Position numbers and translations under genes: made by a program
Notes under the pieces: generated by a model
What the model was told of the DNA's origin: nothing
Seen by the model: only the letters and a program-made list of their open reading frames with translations
The model's database searches: none
From: Chryseobacterium cucumeris
GTDB lineage: Bacteria > Bacteroidota > Bacteroidia > Flavobacteriales > Weeksellaceae
Assembly (NCBI RefSeq): GCF_001593385.1
Contig: NZ_LUVZ01000044.1
Span: 186,001 to 250,000 of the forward strand
Direction of reading: 5' to 3'
DNA length: 64,000 nt
Shown: positions 46,611 through 54,505 of the stretch, one piece after another
Layout of the letters: each line of letters opens with the position of its first letter
Numbering within the stretch: the stretch's first letter is position 1

Positions 46611-47174
46611 TTGAACAAAAAACTACTTTTTATTTTTCTATGTATTCCGGTAATCATATTATTCAGTAATGTGATGTATTCTGTAGTTGCTCATGTTAAA
46701 AAAGAATTATATAAGAAGACGCAATACTGTATTGCGCAAAATCATTTCAGAAAGTACGAAACCATATGTTTTACTGAAAGAGACCTGGCAGAAGCAGAAT
46801 GGAAAGAAGTAAATGAATTTAGCCTTCACGGAGCTTCTTATGACATTATCAAAATAAGTATGGTTAATGGTGAAAAATATTTCTTTTGTTATGTTGATAA
46901 AAAAGATATTATCATCAATTCTTTGTTGAGCTTTTCGAAAAAATTTGCATTCAAAAAAAAATACTTAAAACTACAGATTGATCTTCCCGGTCACAACAAA
47001 AATATACTTAAGATACCAGGTTCCTTTGCCGTTTTTGATAAAAAAGAATTCAGTTTTTTTTCAAATCATTTCTTGGAAACCATTTCAAAATATTATAATC
47101 AACAGAAAAACACTCATTATTTAGCCATTATTTTTCCTCCACCGGAAATGAGCTTTGCGATAAAAAGAATATAA
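46611..47174 (+). CDS. Small membrane-anchored hypothetical protein, propeller operon
   Basis: About 187 residues from a TTG at 46611 (LNKKLLFIFLCIPVIILFSNVMYSVV), which gives one N-terminal transmembrane helix followed by an exported soluble domain with many aromatic residues. No family recognised. The longer frame from 46566 overlaps the lipoprotein gene and has no better start. It sits between the lipoprotein and the TonB receptor gene, same strand, 13 bp and 24 bp gaps. Confidence 0.6.
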   Translation: MNKKLLFIFLCIPVIILFSNVMYSVVAHVKKELYKKTQYCIAQNHFRKYETICFTERDLAEAEWKEVNEFSLHGASYDIIKISMVNGEKYFFCYVDKKDIIINSLLSFSKKFAFKKKYLKLQIDLPGHNKNILKIPGSFAVFDKKEFSFFSNHFLETISKYYNQQKNTHYLAIIFPPPEMSFAIKRI

Positions 47175-47198
47175 TATTAATGGTAAAAAAAATAAATA

Positions 47199-49385
47199 AT
47201 GAAAAAATATATATGCATTGCAGCTTTGCTAGGCTGTACTATTGCACATGCTCAGCAGACACAGGAAGGATCAATTGATGAGGTGAATATCCTTGGCAGA
47301 AAAAAAATTAAACAGGAACGGGCAGAATTCAAAAGGCATGCACAATCTGTAGAAACTCTTTCTGAAGAAGATCTTAATAGAAATAACCCTGCGGCAATAG
47401 ATCAGACGTTATCTACCATGCCAGGACTTCAGGTGGATAAACGAACAAATTTCGGAGGGCAGAGACTTGTACTGAGAGGATACGGGAATGATCAGAAATT
47501 TAATAATTGGGGAGTAAAAGCGTATTGGAATAATATACCTTTAACAAACGCTGAAGGGATTACTGTACTGGATGATGTGGATTTTGCTTATGTAACCAAT
47601 GTTGAGGTAATCAAAGGTCCAGGAGCTACTATGTACGGTGGAGGTGTAGGTGGAGCAGTCCGCTTTTATACCCGTCCGGATTTTACAAAAGGAGCATCGG
47701 TTTCAGAAAATGCGATGTTTGGGGCTTTCAAAACCTTCCAGTCCAGAACACAGTTGAATGTTGCAGATGATAATTATTCGATAAGCGCAGCGTATGGACA
47801 TCTTGAAACAGACGGATACAGGCCTAATGGAGGAGGACTGAAAAATTTCTTCAATGTAAATGGTACCGTGAAATTAAGCAAAAAAGATCAATTAAGTTTC
47901 TTTGCAAGCCAGGCTTACTCGTACGAGCACACTTCAGGACAAATTTCATATGACGATTATTATGCAGGCATAGATAACGGAAACCCAGCATATATCCGTA
48001 AAAATTCAGGAACAAAAATAAAATCAACAAGAGTAGGATTGAGTAATACAGTAAGTCTTACTTCAAACCTAAGAAACTATACAACCCTGTTTTATTACAA
48101 TGCAAATACAGAAAGTGTTTCAGCAGGAGCTTATGGAATTACAAGTTCTCCGAATGTAGGGTTGCGTTCCACTTTTACCTTAAAGAACGAGTTTAATGAT
48201 TTTGAAAACCGATTGGATTTTGGAGCAGAAATACAAAACTCTGTTTCTACTACTTCAAGTTACAGGTTTACAGGCTCAGAAACAGAACCTTTACAAACAA
48301 CAGGCATGAACGGTGCCTCATATTTTAAATATAATAATAATCAATCCACCTATTTTGTGATCGATTATCTTACTTATAAACCTTGGGGACTTACATTATT
48401 AGCCGGAATAAGTGGTAACAGAACCAACTATGACAGGAAAGATCTTTTTGCTTTGCCAGGATTGGTAGCGGGACGTAAGGACCAGTCTTTCAATAAGAAA
48501 TATGACATGGCCTATACTCCTCACTTTGCCTTGCAAAAAGAATGGAAGCATCAGATCTTTAATCTAAGCTACAGTGAAGGCTATAATTCTCCTACGGCAG
48601 CTTCTTCATTTATTACAGCTACAAATACAACGAATGATGATTTAAAACCTGAACGTGCAAAAATGTTTGATTTCAGTGTACATGGCCTTTTACTGAATAC
48701 AAAGCTGGATTACCGTATTTCTGCATTCAGAATAGACTATTCCAATAAACTTACACAGCTGCTTTTACCAGGTAATACAAGCGGGCAAACGTACTGGGCT
48801 AATACCGGAAGTCAGAAAAATACAGGACTTGAGTTTAGTGTAGGATATCAGTACAGAACAGAGAACTCATTTATTGAGAGAATTGTTCCTTTTGTAAATC
48901 TTTCTTATTACGATACAAAATATAAAGATTTTTCAATCTATGATCCTAAATATCAAGATCCTGTTACAGGGAAAACTGTAGGAAAACTAATGGTGTACGA
49001 CCATAAGACAGTAGTAGGAGTACCAAGAAATAAGTACGCTGTTGGATTGGATATCTTTACCAAACCGGGGTTCTATCTTGTAAATACCTATAATTATCTT
49101 GGAAATGTATATTCTGATTTTAATAATACAAATCTCGTAAAAGGATTCGGACTTCTTAATTCCAAGCTAGGATTTAAAAAATCTTTCAATAATTTTGATC
49201 TTGATTTATATGTGATGGGAAATAACCTTACCAGTCAGATCAATTATACCTTCCTGTTCTTAGGAAACAGCATCAATGATTCTGATACAGGAAATGGTTA
49301 TCCCAAAGGAGTAAGTACAGATCTTAATCCGGGACCAGGAAAAGCATATTTCTTTTACGGATTCAATGTTAAGTACAGATTCTAA
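47199..49385 (+). CDS. TonB-dependent receptor
   Basis: 728 residues. Signal peptide MKKYICIAALLGCTIAHAQQ, then a short N-terminus and the plug domain (SVETLSEEDLNRNNPAAIDQTLSTMPGLQVDKR, RLVLRGYGND, VEVIKGPGATMYGGGVGGAVRF) and a long beta-barrel ending FFYGFNVKYRF with terminal Phe. No carboxypeptidase-regulatory extension. TonB receptors import large or scarce substrates such as siderophores, cobalamin and glycans. Here it ends an operon with a secreted propeller, suggesting uptake of a substrate bound or cleaved by it. The ligand is unknown. Confidence 0.9.
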   Translation: MKKYICIAALLGCTIAHAQQTQEGSIDEVNILGRKKIKQERAEFKRHAQSVETLSEEDLNRNNPAAIDQTLSTMPGLQVDKRTNFGGQRLVLRGYGNDQKFNNWGVKAYWNNIPLTNAEGITVLDDVDFAYVTNVEVIKGPGATMYGGGVGGAVRFYTRPDFTKGASVSENAMFGAFKTFQSRTQLNVADDNYSISAAYGHLETDGYRPNGGGLKNFFNVNGTVKLSKKDQLSFFASQAYSYEHTSGQISYDDYYAGIDNGNPAYIRKNSGTKIKSTRVGLSNTVSLTSNLRNYTTLFYYNANTESVSAGAYGITSSPNVGLRSTFTLKNEFNDFENRLDFGAEIQNSVSTTSSYRFTGSETEPLQTTGMNGASYFKYNNNQSTYFVIDYLTYKPWGLTLLAGISGNRTNYDRKDLFALPGLVAGRKDQSFNKKYDMAYTPHFALQKEWKHQIFNLSYSEGYNSPTAASSFITATNTTNDDLKPERAKMFDFSVHGLLLNTKLDYRISAFRIDYSNKLTQLLLPGNTSGQTYWANTGSQKNTGLEFSVGYQYRTENSFIERIVPFVNLSYYDTKYKDFSIYDPKYQDPVTGKTVGKLMVYDHKTVVGVPRNKYAVGLDIFTKPGFYLVNTYNYLGNVYSDFNNTNLVKGFGLLNSKLGFKKSFNNFDLDLYVMGNNLTSQINYTFLFLGNSINDSDTGNGYPKGVSTDLNPGPGKAYFFYGFNVKYRF

Positions 49386-49419
49386 ATTCAAAAGCTTACT
49401 CTACAAGCTTGTTTGATAA

Positions 49420-49449
49420 AATACCTTGGTTTTTGCCAGGGTATTTTTC
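49420..49449 (+). terminator. Terminator after the propeller/TonB operon
   Basis: AATACCTTGG (49420-49429) pairs with CCAGGGTATT (49436-49445, one G-U), followed by TTTTT. Confidence 0.8.
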
Positions 49450-49540
49450 TTGGATGAATGTAAAGAAAGATGTTAATATGGATTAATTGTTAATTTTATT
49501 TAATAAGATGAAAATATGTAGTAACGATATATCAATTTTA

Positions 49541-49548
49541 TATCTTTG
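49541..49548 (+). promoter_or_regulatory. -7 box of the Crp/Fnr gene
   Basis: TATCTTTG at 49541-49548, 27 bp before the ATG at 49576. No clear -33 box. Confidence 0.55.
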
Positions 49549-49575
49549 TTTAAGAAAAAGCAGAAAATATAAGAT

Positions 49576-50226
49576 ATGATTGATAACTCGTTCGCTGTAA
49601 GTAAATTTGGTTTTTTAGGTGCTGAATTTTTATCTGAGCTTGAAAAACATGCTGTTGCTATTGATATAAAAGCAAAGACTGAAATCATTAGAGAAGGACA
49701 GAAAAATAAATTTGTTCCTTTCTTAATAAAAGGTTCTATCAAGGTTTTTACCCTTAATGATGGAAGAGAACTTATCTACTATTATATTAAACCGAAAGAT
49801 AGTTGTCTGATGACCTTTTCATCTATTCTGACAGATTATATCAGCAGGGTATATGCCGTTGCAGAAGAAGATTCGGAAGCGATTCTTATTCCCGTTTCTA
49901 TTATGCACGAATGGCTTACCAGATTTCCGGAGATTAATAAACTCTTTTACCATGAATATGACCGAAGATTTTCAGAAGTGATGAACATGGTGAATGATGC
50001 TGTTTTCCACAGGCTGGATAAGAGGGTTCTGAACTATATTAAACAACAGATTTCATCCACAGGAAACAATCCTATTAAGATTACACATCGTGAAATTGCC
50101 AATAGTTTGGGAACTTCCAGAGAAGTGGTGAGCAGAGTTTTGAAAAAAATTGAAAGCGAAGGTGAAATTGTTCAGACTAAAGAAGGAATAAAAGTTCCTG
50201 TAAATGAAAATGTTAGAATTGTCTAA
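49576..50226 (+). CDS. Crp/Fnr-family transcriptional regulator
   Basis: 216 residues: an N-terminal cyclic-nucleotide-binding-like domain (residues ~10-125), a dimer helix, and a C-terminal winged helix with recognition helix region ITHREIANSLGTSREVVSRVLKKIE (~162-187). There is no N-terminal Cys cluster, so it is not an Fe-S Fnr; it may sense a small ligand or haem/NO as DNR/NnrR-type proteins do (inference). A Crp-like palindrome (50278-50293) lies before the next gene, which starts 126 bp downstream on the same strand, so this regulator probably controls the cluster that follows. Confidence 0.88.
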   Translation: MIDNSFAVSKFGFLGAEFLSELEKHAVAIDIKAKTEIIREGQKNKFVPFLIKGSIKVFTLNDGRELIYYYIKPKDSCLMTFSSILTDYISRVYAVAEEDSEAILIPVSIMHEWLTRFPEINKLFYHEYDRRFSEVMNMVNDAVFHRLDKRVLNYIKQQISSTGNNPIKITHREIANSLGTSREVVSRVLKKIESEGEIVQTKEGIKVPVNENVRIV

Positions 50227-50277
50227 TTTCAATTGTTTGAAAAGTTTATTTCTGTCATTGATAAAAACAATTTGACT

Positions 50278-50293
50278 GGTGACTTTTATCACC
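50278..50293. promoter_or_regulatory. Crp-like operator upstream of the DUF5777 cluster
   Basis: GGTGA-N6-TCACC (GGTGA 50278-50282, TCACC 50289-50293) has the same half-site spacing as the Crp consensus TGTGA-N6-TCACA. Its centre is 43 bp before the predicted transcription start at ~50329, the class II activator position. Confidence 0.6.
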
Positions 50294-50302
50294 TATTTTT
50301 GA

Positions 50303-50323
50303 ATTGAGAACTCAATAAGTTTG
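50303..50323 (+). promoter_or_regulatory. Promoter of the DUF5777 cluster with overlapping palindrome
   Basis: -7 box TAAGTTTG at 50316-50323; the -33 area lacks a good TTTG, typical of activator-dependent promoters. A perfect palindrome ATTGAG-AA-CTCAAT (50303-50316) overlaps the upstream edge of the -7 box and could be a second operator. Confidence 0.55.
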
Positions 50324-50351
50324 TTGTATCATAATTTAATTCAAATTGTAT

Positions 50352-51194
50352 ATGACAAAAACTCTCTTATTTTTGTCAATGTTTTCTTCAGGTCTTGTCT
50401 TTGCACAGGAAGATCTGCTGAAAGATATTGACACTGTTAAAACCAATACAGAAACCTCACAACCGGCCTTCAAGGCCCTTCAGATTGTAACAGGACAATC
50501 TACGAAACTAGCCGCCAAAAAAGAATGGTACATGATTGTTGCCCACAGATTTGGTGACATAAGTGCAGGATTTAAAGATTTCTTCGGACTGGATAATGCC
50601 TCAACCAAATTAGGTGCTATCTATGGTATTTCAGATGCTGTTTCGGTAAGCCTGTCCAGAGAAACAAATATGAAAACCTTTGAAGGAGCAGTGAAGTACA
50701 GGCTGGTAAAACAAAGTGAAAACTTTCCGGTGGATATTGTGGGGTATAATGTAATAGGGGCTAATACTGAACTGGATAAAGATACTTATCCACACCTTAA
50801 ATTCAGTGACAGGCTTTCTTATCTTACCCAGGCATTGATCTCAAGAAGATTCAGTGATAAGCTTTCCGTACAGCTTACGCCTTCCTTTGTTCATAAAAAC
50901 CTTTACGAACCGACCATTGAAAACAAAAATCAGTTTCTGGCAGGTTTGGGAGGACGCTATAAAATCTCAAAAAGAGTTTCTTTAAATGCAGAATACTTTG
51001 TGAATTTTGACGATCACAGTTTTTATAAAAACCCTTTATCATTGGGCGTAGATATAGAAACAGGAGGACACGTGTTCCAGCTTTTACTCACAAACTCCCA
51101 GATAAATTCAGATATCGGATATCTTACCAATGCCACAGGAGCATGGGGAAAGGGACATATTTTCTTTGGGTTTAATCTTTATAGAGTTTTTTAA
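50352..51194 (+). CDS. DUF5777 family outer-membrane beta-barrel protein
   Basis: 280 residues. ATG at 50352 (MTKTLLFLSMFSSGLVFAQED signal peptide). The mature protein is a barrel-like series of beta strands with DUF5777 features (KKEWYMIVAHRFGDISAGFKDFFGLDNASTKLGAIYGISDAVSVSLSR ... GHIFFGFNLYRVF, ending in Phe). Function unknown. First gene of a same-strand cluster with a haem c lipoprotein, YceI, ankyrin and DOMON proteins. Its promoter carries a Crp-like site. Confidence 0.85.
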   Translation: MTKTLLFLSMFSSGLVFAQEDLLKDIDTVKTNTETSQPAFKALQIVTGQSTKLAAKKEWYMIVAHRFGDISAGFKDFFGLDNASTKLGAIYGISDAVSVSLSRETNMKTFEGAVKYRLVKQSENFPVDIVGYNVIGANTELDKDTYPHLKFSDRLSYLTQALISRRFSDKLSVQLTPSFVHKNLYEPTIENKNQFLAGLGGRYKISKRVSLNAEYFVNFDDHSFYKNPLSLGVDIETGGHVFQLLLTNSQINSDIGYLTNATGAWGKGHIFFGFNLYRVF

Positions 51195-51195
51195 T

Positions 51196-51543
51196 ATGAA
51201 AAAGCTAACATCCTTATTGATATTGTCGTCAGCAATCATACTGACGGCTTGTGACAGCAGAACGTATGAAGAGATTTCTGATAACACACCGATAACGGCA
51301 TCTGTAAAATATACAGCAGATGTAAAACCCATTATGGATAACAGCTGCGCAGGCTGTCATTCTGCAGGAAGTTTTAAACCTTTGGTTACATATGATCAGG
51401 TAAAAAATAATATTGACGGAATTCTGGATCGTATCCAGAGACCTAATGGTGATCCGGAGAAAATGCCAAAGGGAGGATCTATGTCCGCAGCTCAAATCAA
51501 TATGTTTATCAAATGGAAAGCTGACGGACTAAATGAAAATTAA
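51196..51543 (+). CDS. c-type haem lipoprotein
   Basis: 115 residues from ATG 51196 (MKKLTSLLILSSAIILTACDS: lipobox LTAC at Cys19). The mature part carries one haem c motif CAGCH (Cys51, Cys54, His55) preceded by YTADVKPIMDNS and followed by EKMPKGG, whose Met90 is a likely axial ligand. This is the small monohaem cytochrome type found with planctomycete- and Bacteroidota-type c-domains. It starts 1 bp after the DUF5777 stop, so they are coupled. Likely an exported, lipid-anchored electron carrier. Confidence 0.85.
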   Translation: MKKLTSLLILSSAIILTACDSRTYEEISDNTPITASVKYTADVKPIMDNSCAGCHSAGSFKPLVTYDQVKNNIDGILDRIQRPNGDPEKMPKGGSMSAAQINMFIKWKADGLNEN

Positions 51544-51553
51544 AAAAAATGAT

Positions 51554-52099
51554 ATGAAAAAATTAGCATTATTAAGCGTATTACTTCTTTCTGCAGGGTA
51601 CGCTTCAGCACAAAAATATAGCTCCAAAACAGGGAAAGTAACTTTTGAAGCTTCGGTACCACTGTTTGATGATATTTTTGCTCAGGATGACAACAATGTT
51701 GTCATTCTCAATGCAGACAATGGTGAAATGGCGTCAGTTTCAAATGTCAAAAACTTTCATTTTAAAACAAAATTAATGGAAGAGCATTTCAATGAAAGCT
51801 ATGCTGAATCTGCAAAATATCCGAAAACCACTTTCAAAGGAAAGATTGTCAACTTTGATAAAACAAAGCTTACCACAAGTCCTCAGAAATATACGGTGCA
51901 GGGAACATTAAACTTTCATGGAGTAGATAAAGCCGTTACCTCTGCTGCCACTTTATATGCCAAAGACGGTAAAATCTATATGCAGGGAGGTTTTGTAGCA
52001 AGACCTGTAGATTATAAAGTGACTATTCCCAAAATGGTTACCAAGAAAGTGGCTGAAAATGTCAATATTGAATACAACTATGTAATGATAAAACAATGA
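51554..52099 (+). CDS. YceI-family protein
   Basis: 181 residues from ATG 51554 (MKKLALLSVLLLSAGYASAQ signal peptide); a shorter-spaced ATG at 51533 would overlap the upstream gene and add a non-signal start. The YceI fold is clear: SKTGKVTFEASVPLFDDIFAQDDNNVVILN ... NVKNFHFKTKLMEEHFNESYAESAKYPKTTFKGKI ... VQGTLNFHGVDKAVTSAATL. YceI proteins are lipocalin-like and bind long isoprenoids or quinones. In this cluster a role in a periplasmic electron or lipid pathway is inferred. Confidence 0.9.
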   Translation: MKKLALLSVLLLSAGYASAQKYSSKTGKVTFEASVPLFDDIFAQDDNNVVILNADNGEMASVSNVKNFHFKTKLMEEHFNESYAESAKYPKTTFKGKIVNFDKTKLTTSPQKYTVQGTLNFHGVDKAVTSAATLYAKDGKIYMQGGFVARPVDYKVTIPKMVTKKVAENVNIEYNYVMIKQ

Positions 52100-52620
52100 G
52101 ACATTTCATCTTAATATTAGGACTGTTCCTGAGTTCAGTAGTATCTGCTCAGGAAAAAGCGAAATCAATATTTGATATTGCAAGAAATGGGACTGTAACT
52201 GAAGTACAGGAGTTGATGAAGCAAAATCCGGATGTGATTAATCAGACCAATGAACACGGATTTTCACCCCTTATTCTGGCCTGTTACAGAGGAAATACAG
52301 ACGTTGCCGATTTTCTGATTGAAAATGTAAAAGATGTCAATTACAAAAGCCGTGAAGGAACGGCATTGGCAGGTCTTGCGATTAAATACAACAAAGACCT
52401 TGTAGAACATCTGCTTAAGAAAAAAGCAGATCCCAATATTGCAGATGAAACAGGATACACCCCTTTATTCTGGGCTGTAAAATCCGGAAATAAAGATTTG
52501 GTAGAACAGCTGCTGAAATATAAAGCAGATAAAACAAAGAAAGATTCAATGGGAATGACCCCTTTCGAATATGCATTACAAACCAATAACAAGGAAATTA
52601 TTAATCTTTTAAAAAATTGA
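52096..52620 (+). CDS. Exported ankyrin-repeat protein
   Basis: 174 residues. Signal peptide MRHFILILGLFLSSVVSAQ, then four to five ankyrin repeats (GFSPLILACYRGNTDVADFLIE, EGTALAGLAIKYNKDLVEHLLKKKADPNI, GYTPLFWAVKSGNKDLVEQLLKYKADKTK, GMTPFEYALQTNNKEIINLL). Its ATG overlaps the yceI stop (ATGA). Periplasmic ankyrin proteins, such as AnkB-type ones, often partner with oxidative-stress or haem enzymes. The partner here is unknown. Confidence 0.88.
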   Translation: MRHFILILGLFLSSVVSAQEKAKSIFDIARNGTVTEVQELMKQNPDVINQTNEHGFSPLILACYRGNTDVADFLIENVKDVNYKSREGTALAGLAIKYNKDLVEHLLKKKADPNIADETGYTPLFWAVKSGNKDLVEQLLKYKADKTKKDSMGMTPFEYALQTNNKEIINLLKN

Positions 52621-52621
52621 T

Positions 52622-53371
52622 ATGAAAAAAACTCTACTAGCGCTAAGCGTACTTCTTGCCAATTTCGCATTGGCACAGTTTTCGTCAGGAACGGTAAACT
52701 TACCGGCAACTTCCATGACGGTGAAATTAGATACAACTCCTTCAGGAGTAACGATTACGGTAACAGGTGACAGCAACTCTATGATGGGAATAGGTTTTGG
52801 AACTACCGGGATGGCTGCTGGATCAGACGGATTTATTTATAACTCTTCTGCCAATAGAGACTATTCGTTCAGTAATGTTCCTAATGCACCTTCGGCCGAT
52901 GCATCTCAGGACTGGACAGAAACTTCGAACACTGTATCCGGATCTACAAGAACTGTAGTGGCAACAAGGTCACTTACAGGTGGAGCAGGAGATTTTGCCA
53001 TTGCCAATGCTGCCGGAACCATCAATATTTTCTATTCCCGTAAAAGTGGAGGAACTTCTTTAGGATACCATGATGCAGGAAGAGGATATGCAACATTGAC
53101 GATGACAGCTGCCTCTTTATCTACCAGTGAAATTACAGCCAATAGCAATAAGGTAAATCTATATCCTAATCCGGCAAAATCAACCGTTAATTTCAAAAAT
53201 TCTGACAAAATAAAATCCGTTGATATCTACGAAGCAACGGGCAGAAAAGTACTGTCAGTAAAACCGGATGGAGAAAGCATCAGTATTGAAAATCTGAAAT
53301 CAGGAAGTTACTATCTTGAAATTCAGCTTAAAGACGGAAGTACATCTTATGAAAAACTGATCAAAGAGTAA
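52622..53371 (+). CDS. DOMON-like secreted protein with T9SS sorting domain
   Basis: 249 residues. Signal peptide MKKTLLALSVLLANFALAQ. Residues ~20-165 resemble a DOMON domain: MTVKLDTTPSGVTITVTGDSNSMMGIGFGTTGMAAGSDGFIY ... WTETSNTVSGSTRTVVATRSL ... NIFYSRKSGGTSLGYHDAGRGY; DOMON domains bind haem b or sugars, and the Met-rich GFGTTGM and GYH would fit a haem site. The end NLYPNPAKSTVNFKNSDKIKSVDIYEATGRKVLSV is a type A sorting domain. It begins 1 bp after the ankyrin gene. Haem binding is inferred. Confidence 0.75.
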   Translation: MKKTLLALSVLLANFALAQFSSGTVNLPATSMTVKLDTTPSGVTITVTGDSNSMMGIGFGTTGMAAGSDGFIYNSSANRDYSFSNVPNAPSADASQDWTETSNTVSGSTRTVVATRSLTGGAGDFAIANAAGTINIFYSRKSGGTSLGYHDAGRGYATLTMTAASLSTSEITANSNKVNLYPNPAKSTVNFKNSDKIKSVDIYEATGRKVLSVKPDGESISIENLKSGSYYLEIQLKDGSTSYEKLIKE

Positions 53372-53410
53372 TTTTTCAGAAAAAACACACCTAAATATTT
53401 TTTTAAAACG

Positions 53411-53445
53411 GATACCTCTGATTTTTCAGGGGTATCATTTTTTTC
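53411..53445 (+). terminator. Terminator after the exported-haem cluster
   Basis: GATACCTCTG (53411-53420) pairs with CAGGGGTATC (53427-53436), followed by T7. It marks the end of the operon. Confidence 0.8.
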
Positions 53446-53549
53446 TTAAAGTCCCAATTTCAGGTAGTTTGCTTTAAAATTCATATATTTGTGTAGATAC
53501 TGATTCTTAATAAAGGAAAATTTTTTGACCTTATAATTTTTACGACCCT

Positions 53550-54395
53550 ATGGAATTCAAAACCTTAGCAGATATCACAATAGATGAACTTTTATCCGTA
53601 TTCAATTACTCATTTTCTGATTATGTTGTTCCTTTTCACTTGACAAAAGAAGTGCTTGTTTCAAAAATCGCAGCAGAAAAATTAGATCTTAGTTTATCTG
53701 CCGGAGCATTTGAAGATGGGAAACTGGTTGGCTTTATCCTTCAGTCCGAAAAAATTGAAAACGGGGAGAAAATTATTTACAATGGTGGTACAGGAGTAGT
53801 TCCGGAAAGCAGAGGTAAAGGCTTGGTAAGAAAAATGTACGATTTTATCATTCCTGTTTTAAAGGATAGAAATGCCAATACCTTACTGCTTGAAGTAATC
53901 GAAGGAAATCAGCCTGCTATCAGGGCTTATGAAAATTTAGGTTTTACAATTGTCAGAAGACTGCTTTGCTTTAATGGGAATATTAAACAGGAAAAAGGAA
54001 ATACTGAAGTATCCATACGAGATTTGAAAGACTTTCAATGGGAGTTGTTATGTTCTTTCTGGGATATTGAACCTTCATGGCAGGGATCTGTTTACGTATT
54101 GGAACCGATGCCTGAAAATTATGTGACTTTAGGGGCTTATGAAGGGGAAAAGCTCGTCGGATATATTGTTTATGGTCCTGTATCGAAAAAAGTATATCAG
54201 TTTGCTGTAGATAAGAATTACAGAAATAAGGGAATTGGTACAAAGCTCTTTAATGCTATCAGAGAAAAAAATCACGGGCAGGCGATAGCGTTAAACAATG
54301 TGGATGATTCTTCAGAAAGTACAGATAAGTTTCTTAGCGAAAAAATAGGACTGAACAACTGGCTGTCACAATTTGAAATGAAAAGGTATATTTAA
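53550..54395 (+). CDS. GNAT acetyltransferase with two tandem domains
   Basis: 281 residues. The first domain has the acetyl-CoA motif VVPESRGKGLVRKMYDF and NQPAIRAYENLGF; the second has VDKNYRNKGIGTKLFNAI. Both are the R/Q-x-x-G-x-G/A motif of GNAT enzymes. Two-domain GNATs modify small amines or peptides; the substrate is not predictable. A TATATTTG box at 53484-53491 may be its promoter. It stands alone between two terminators or gaps. Confidence 0.85.
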   Translation: MEFKTLADITIDELLSVFNYSFSDYVVPFHLTKEVLVSKIAAEKLDLSLSAGAFEDGKLVGFILQSEKIENGEKIIYNGGTGVVPESRGKGLVRKMYDFIIPVLKDRNANTLLLEVIEGNQPAIRAYENLGFTIVRRLLCFNGNIKQEKGNTEVSIRDLKDFQWELLCSFWDIEPSWQGSVYVLEPMPENYVTLGAYEGEKLVGYIVYGPVSKKVYQFAVDKNYRNKGIGTKLFNAIREKNHGQAIALNNVDDSSESTDKFLSEKIGLNNWLSQFEMKRYI

Positions 54396-54505
54396 CAGCG
54401 ATTAATTTTGATTCAAACAAAATAAGAGGTTTTAATATACTTTTAATCTCTTAAACTTTTCAGGGAGAAGGATAGGATGTAACTTTGCCGAAAATTTTTA
54501 AAATA

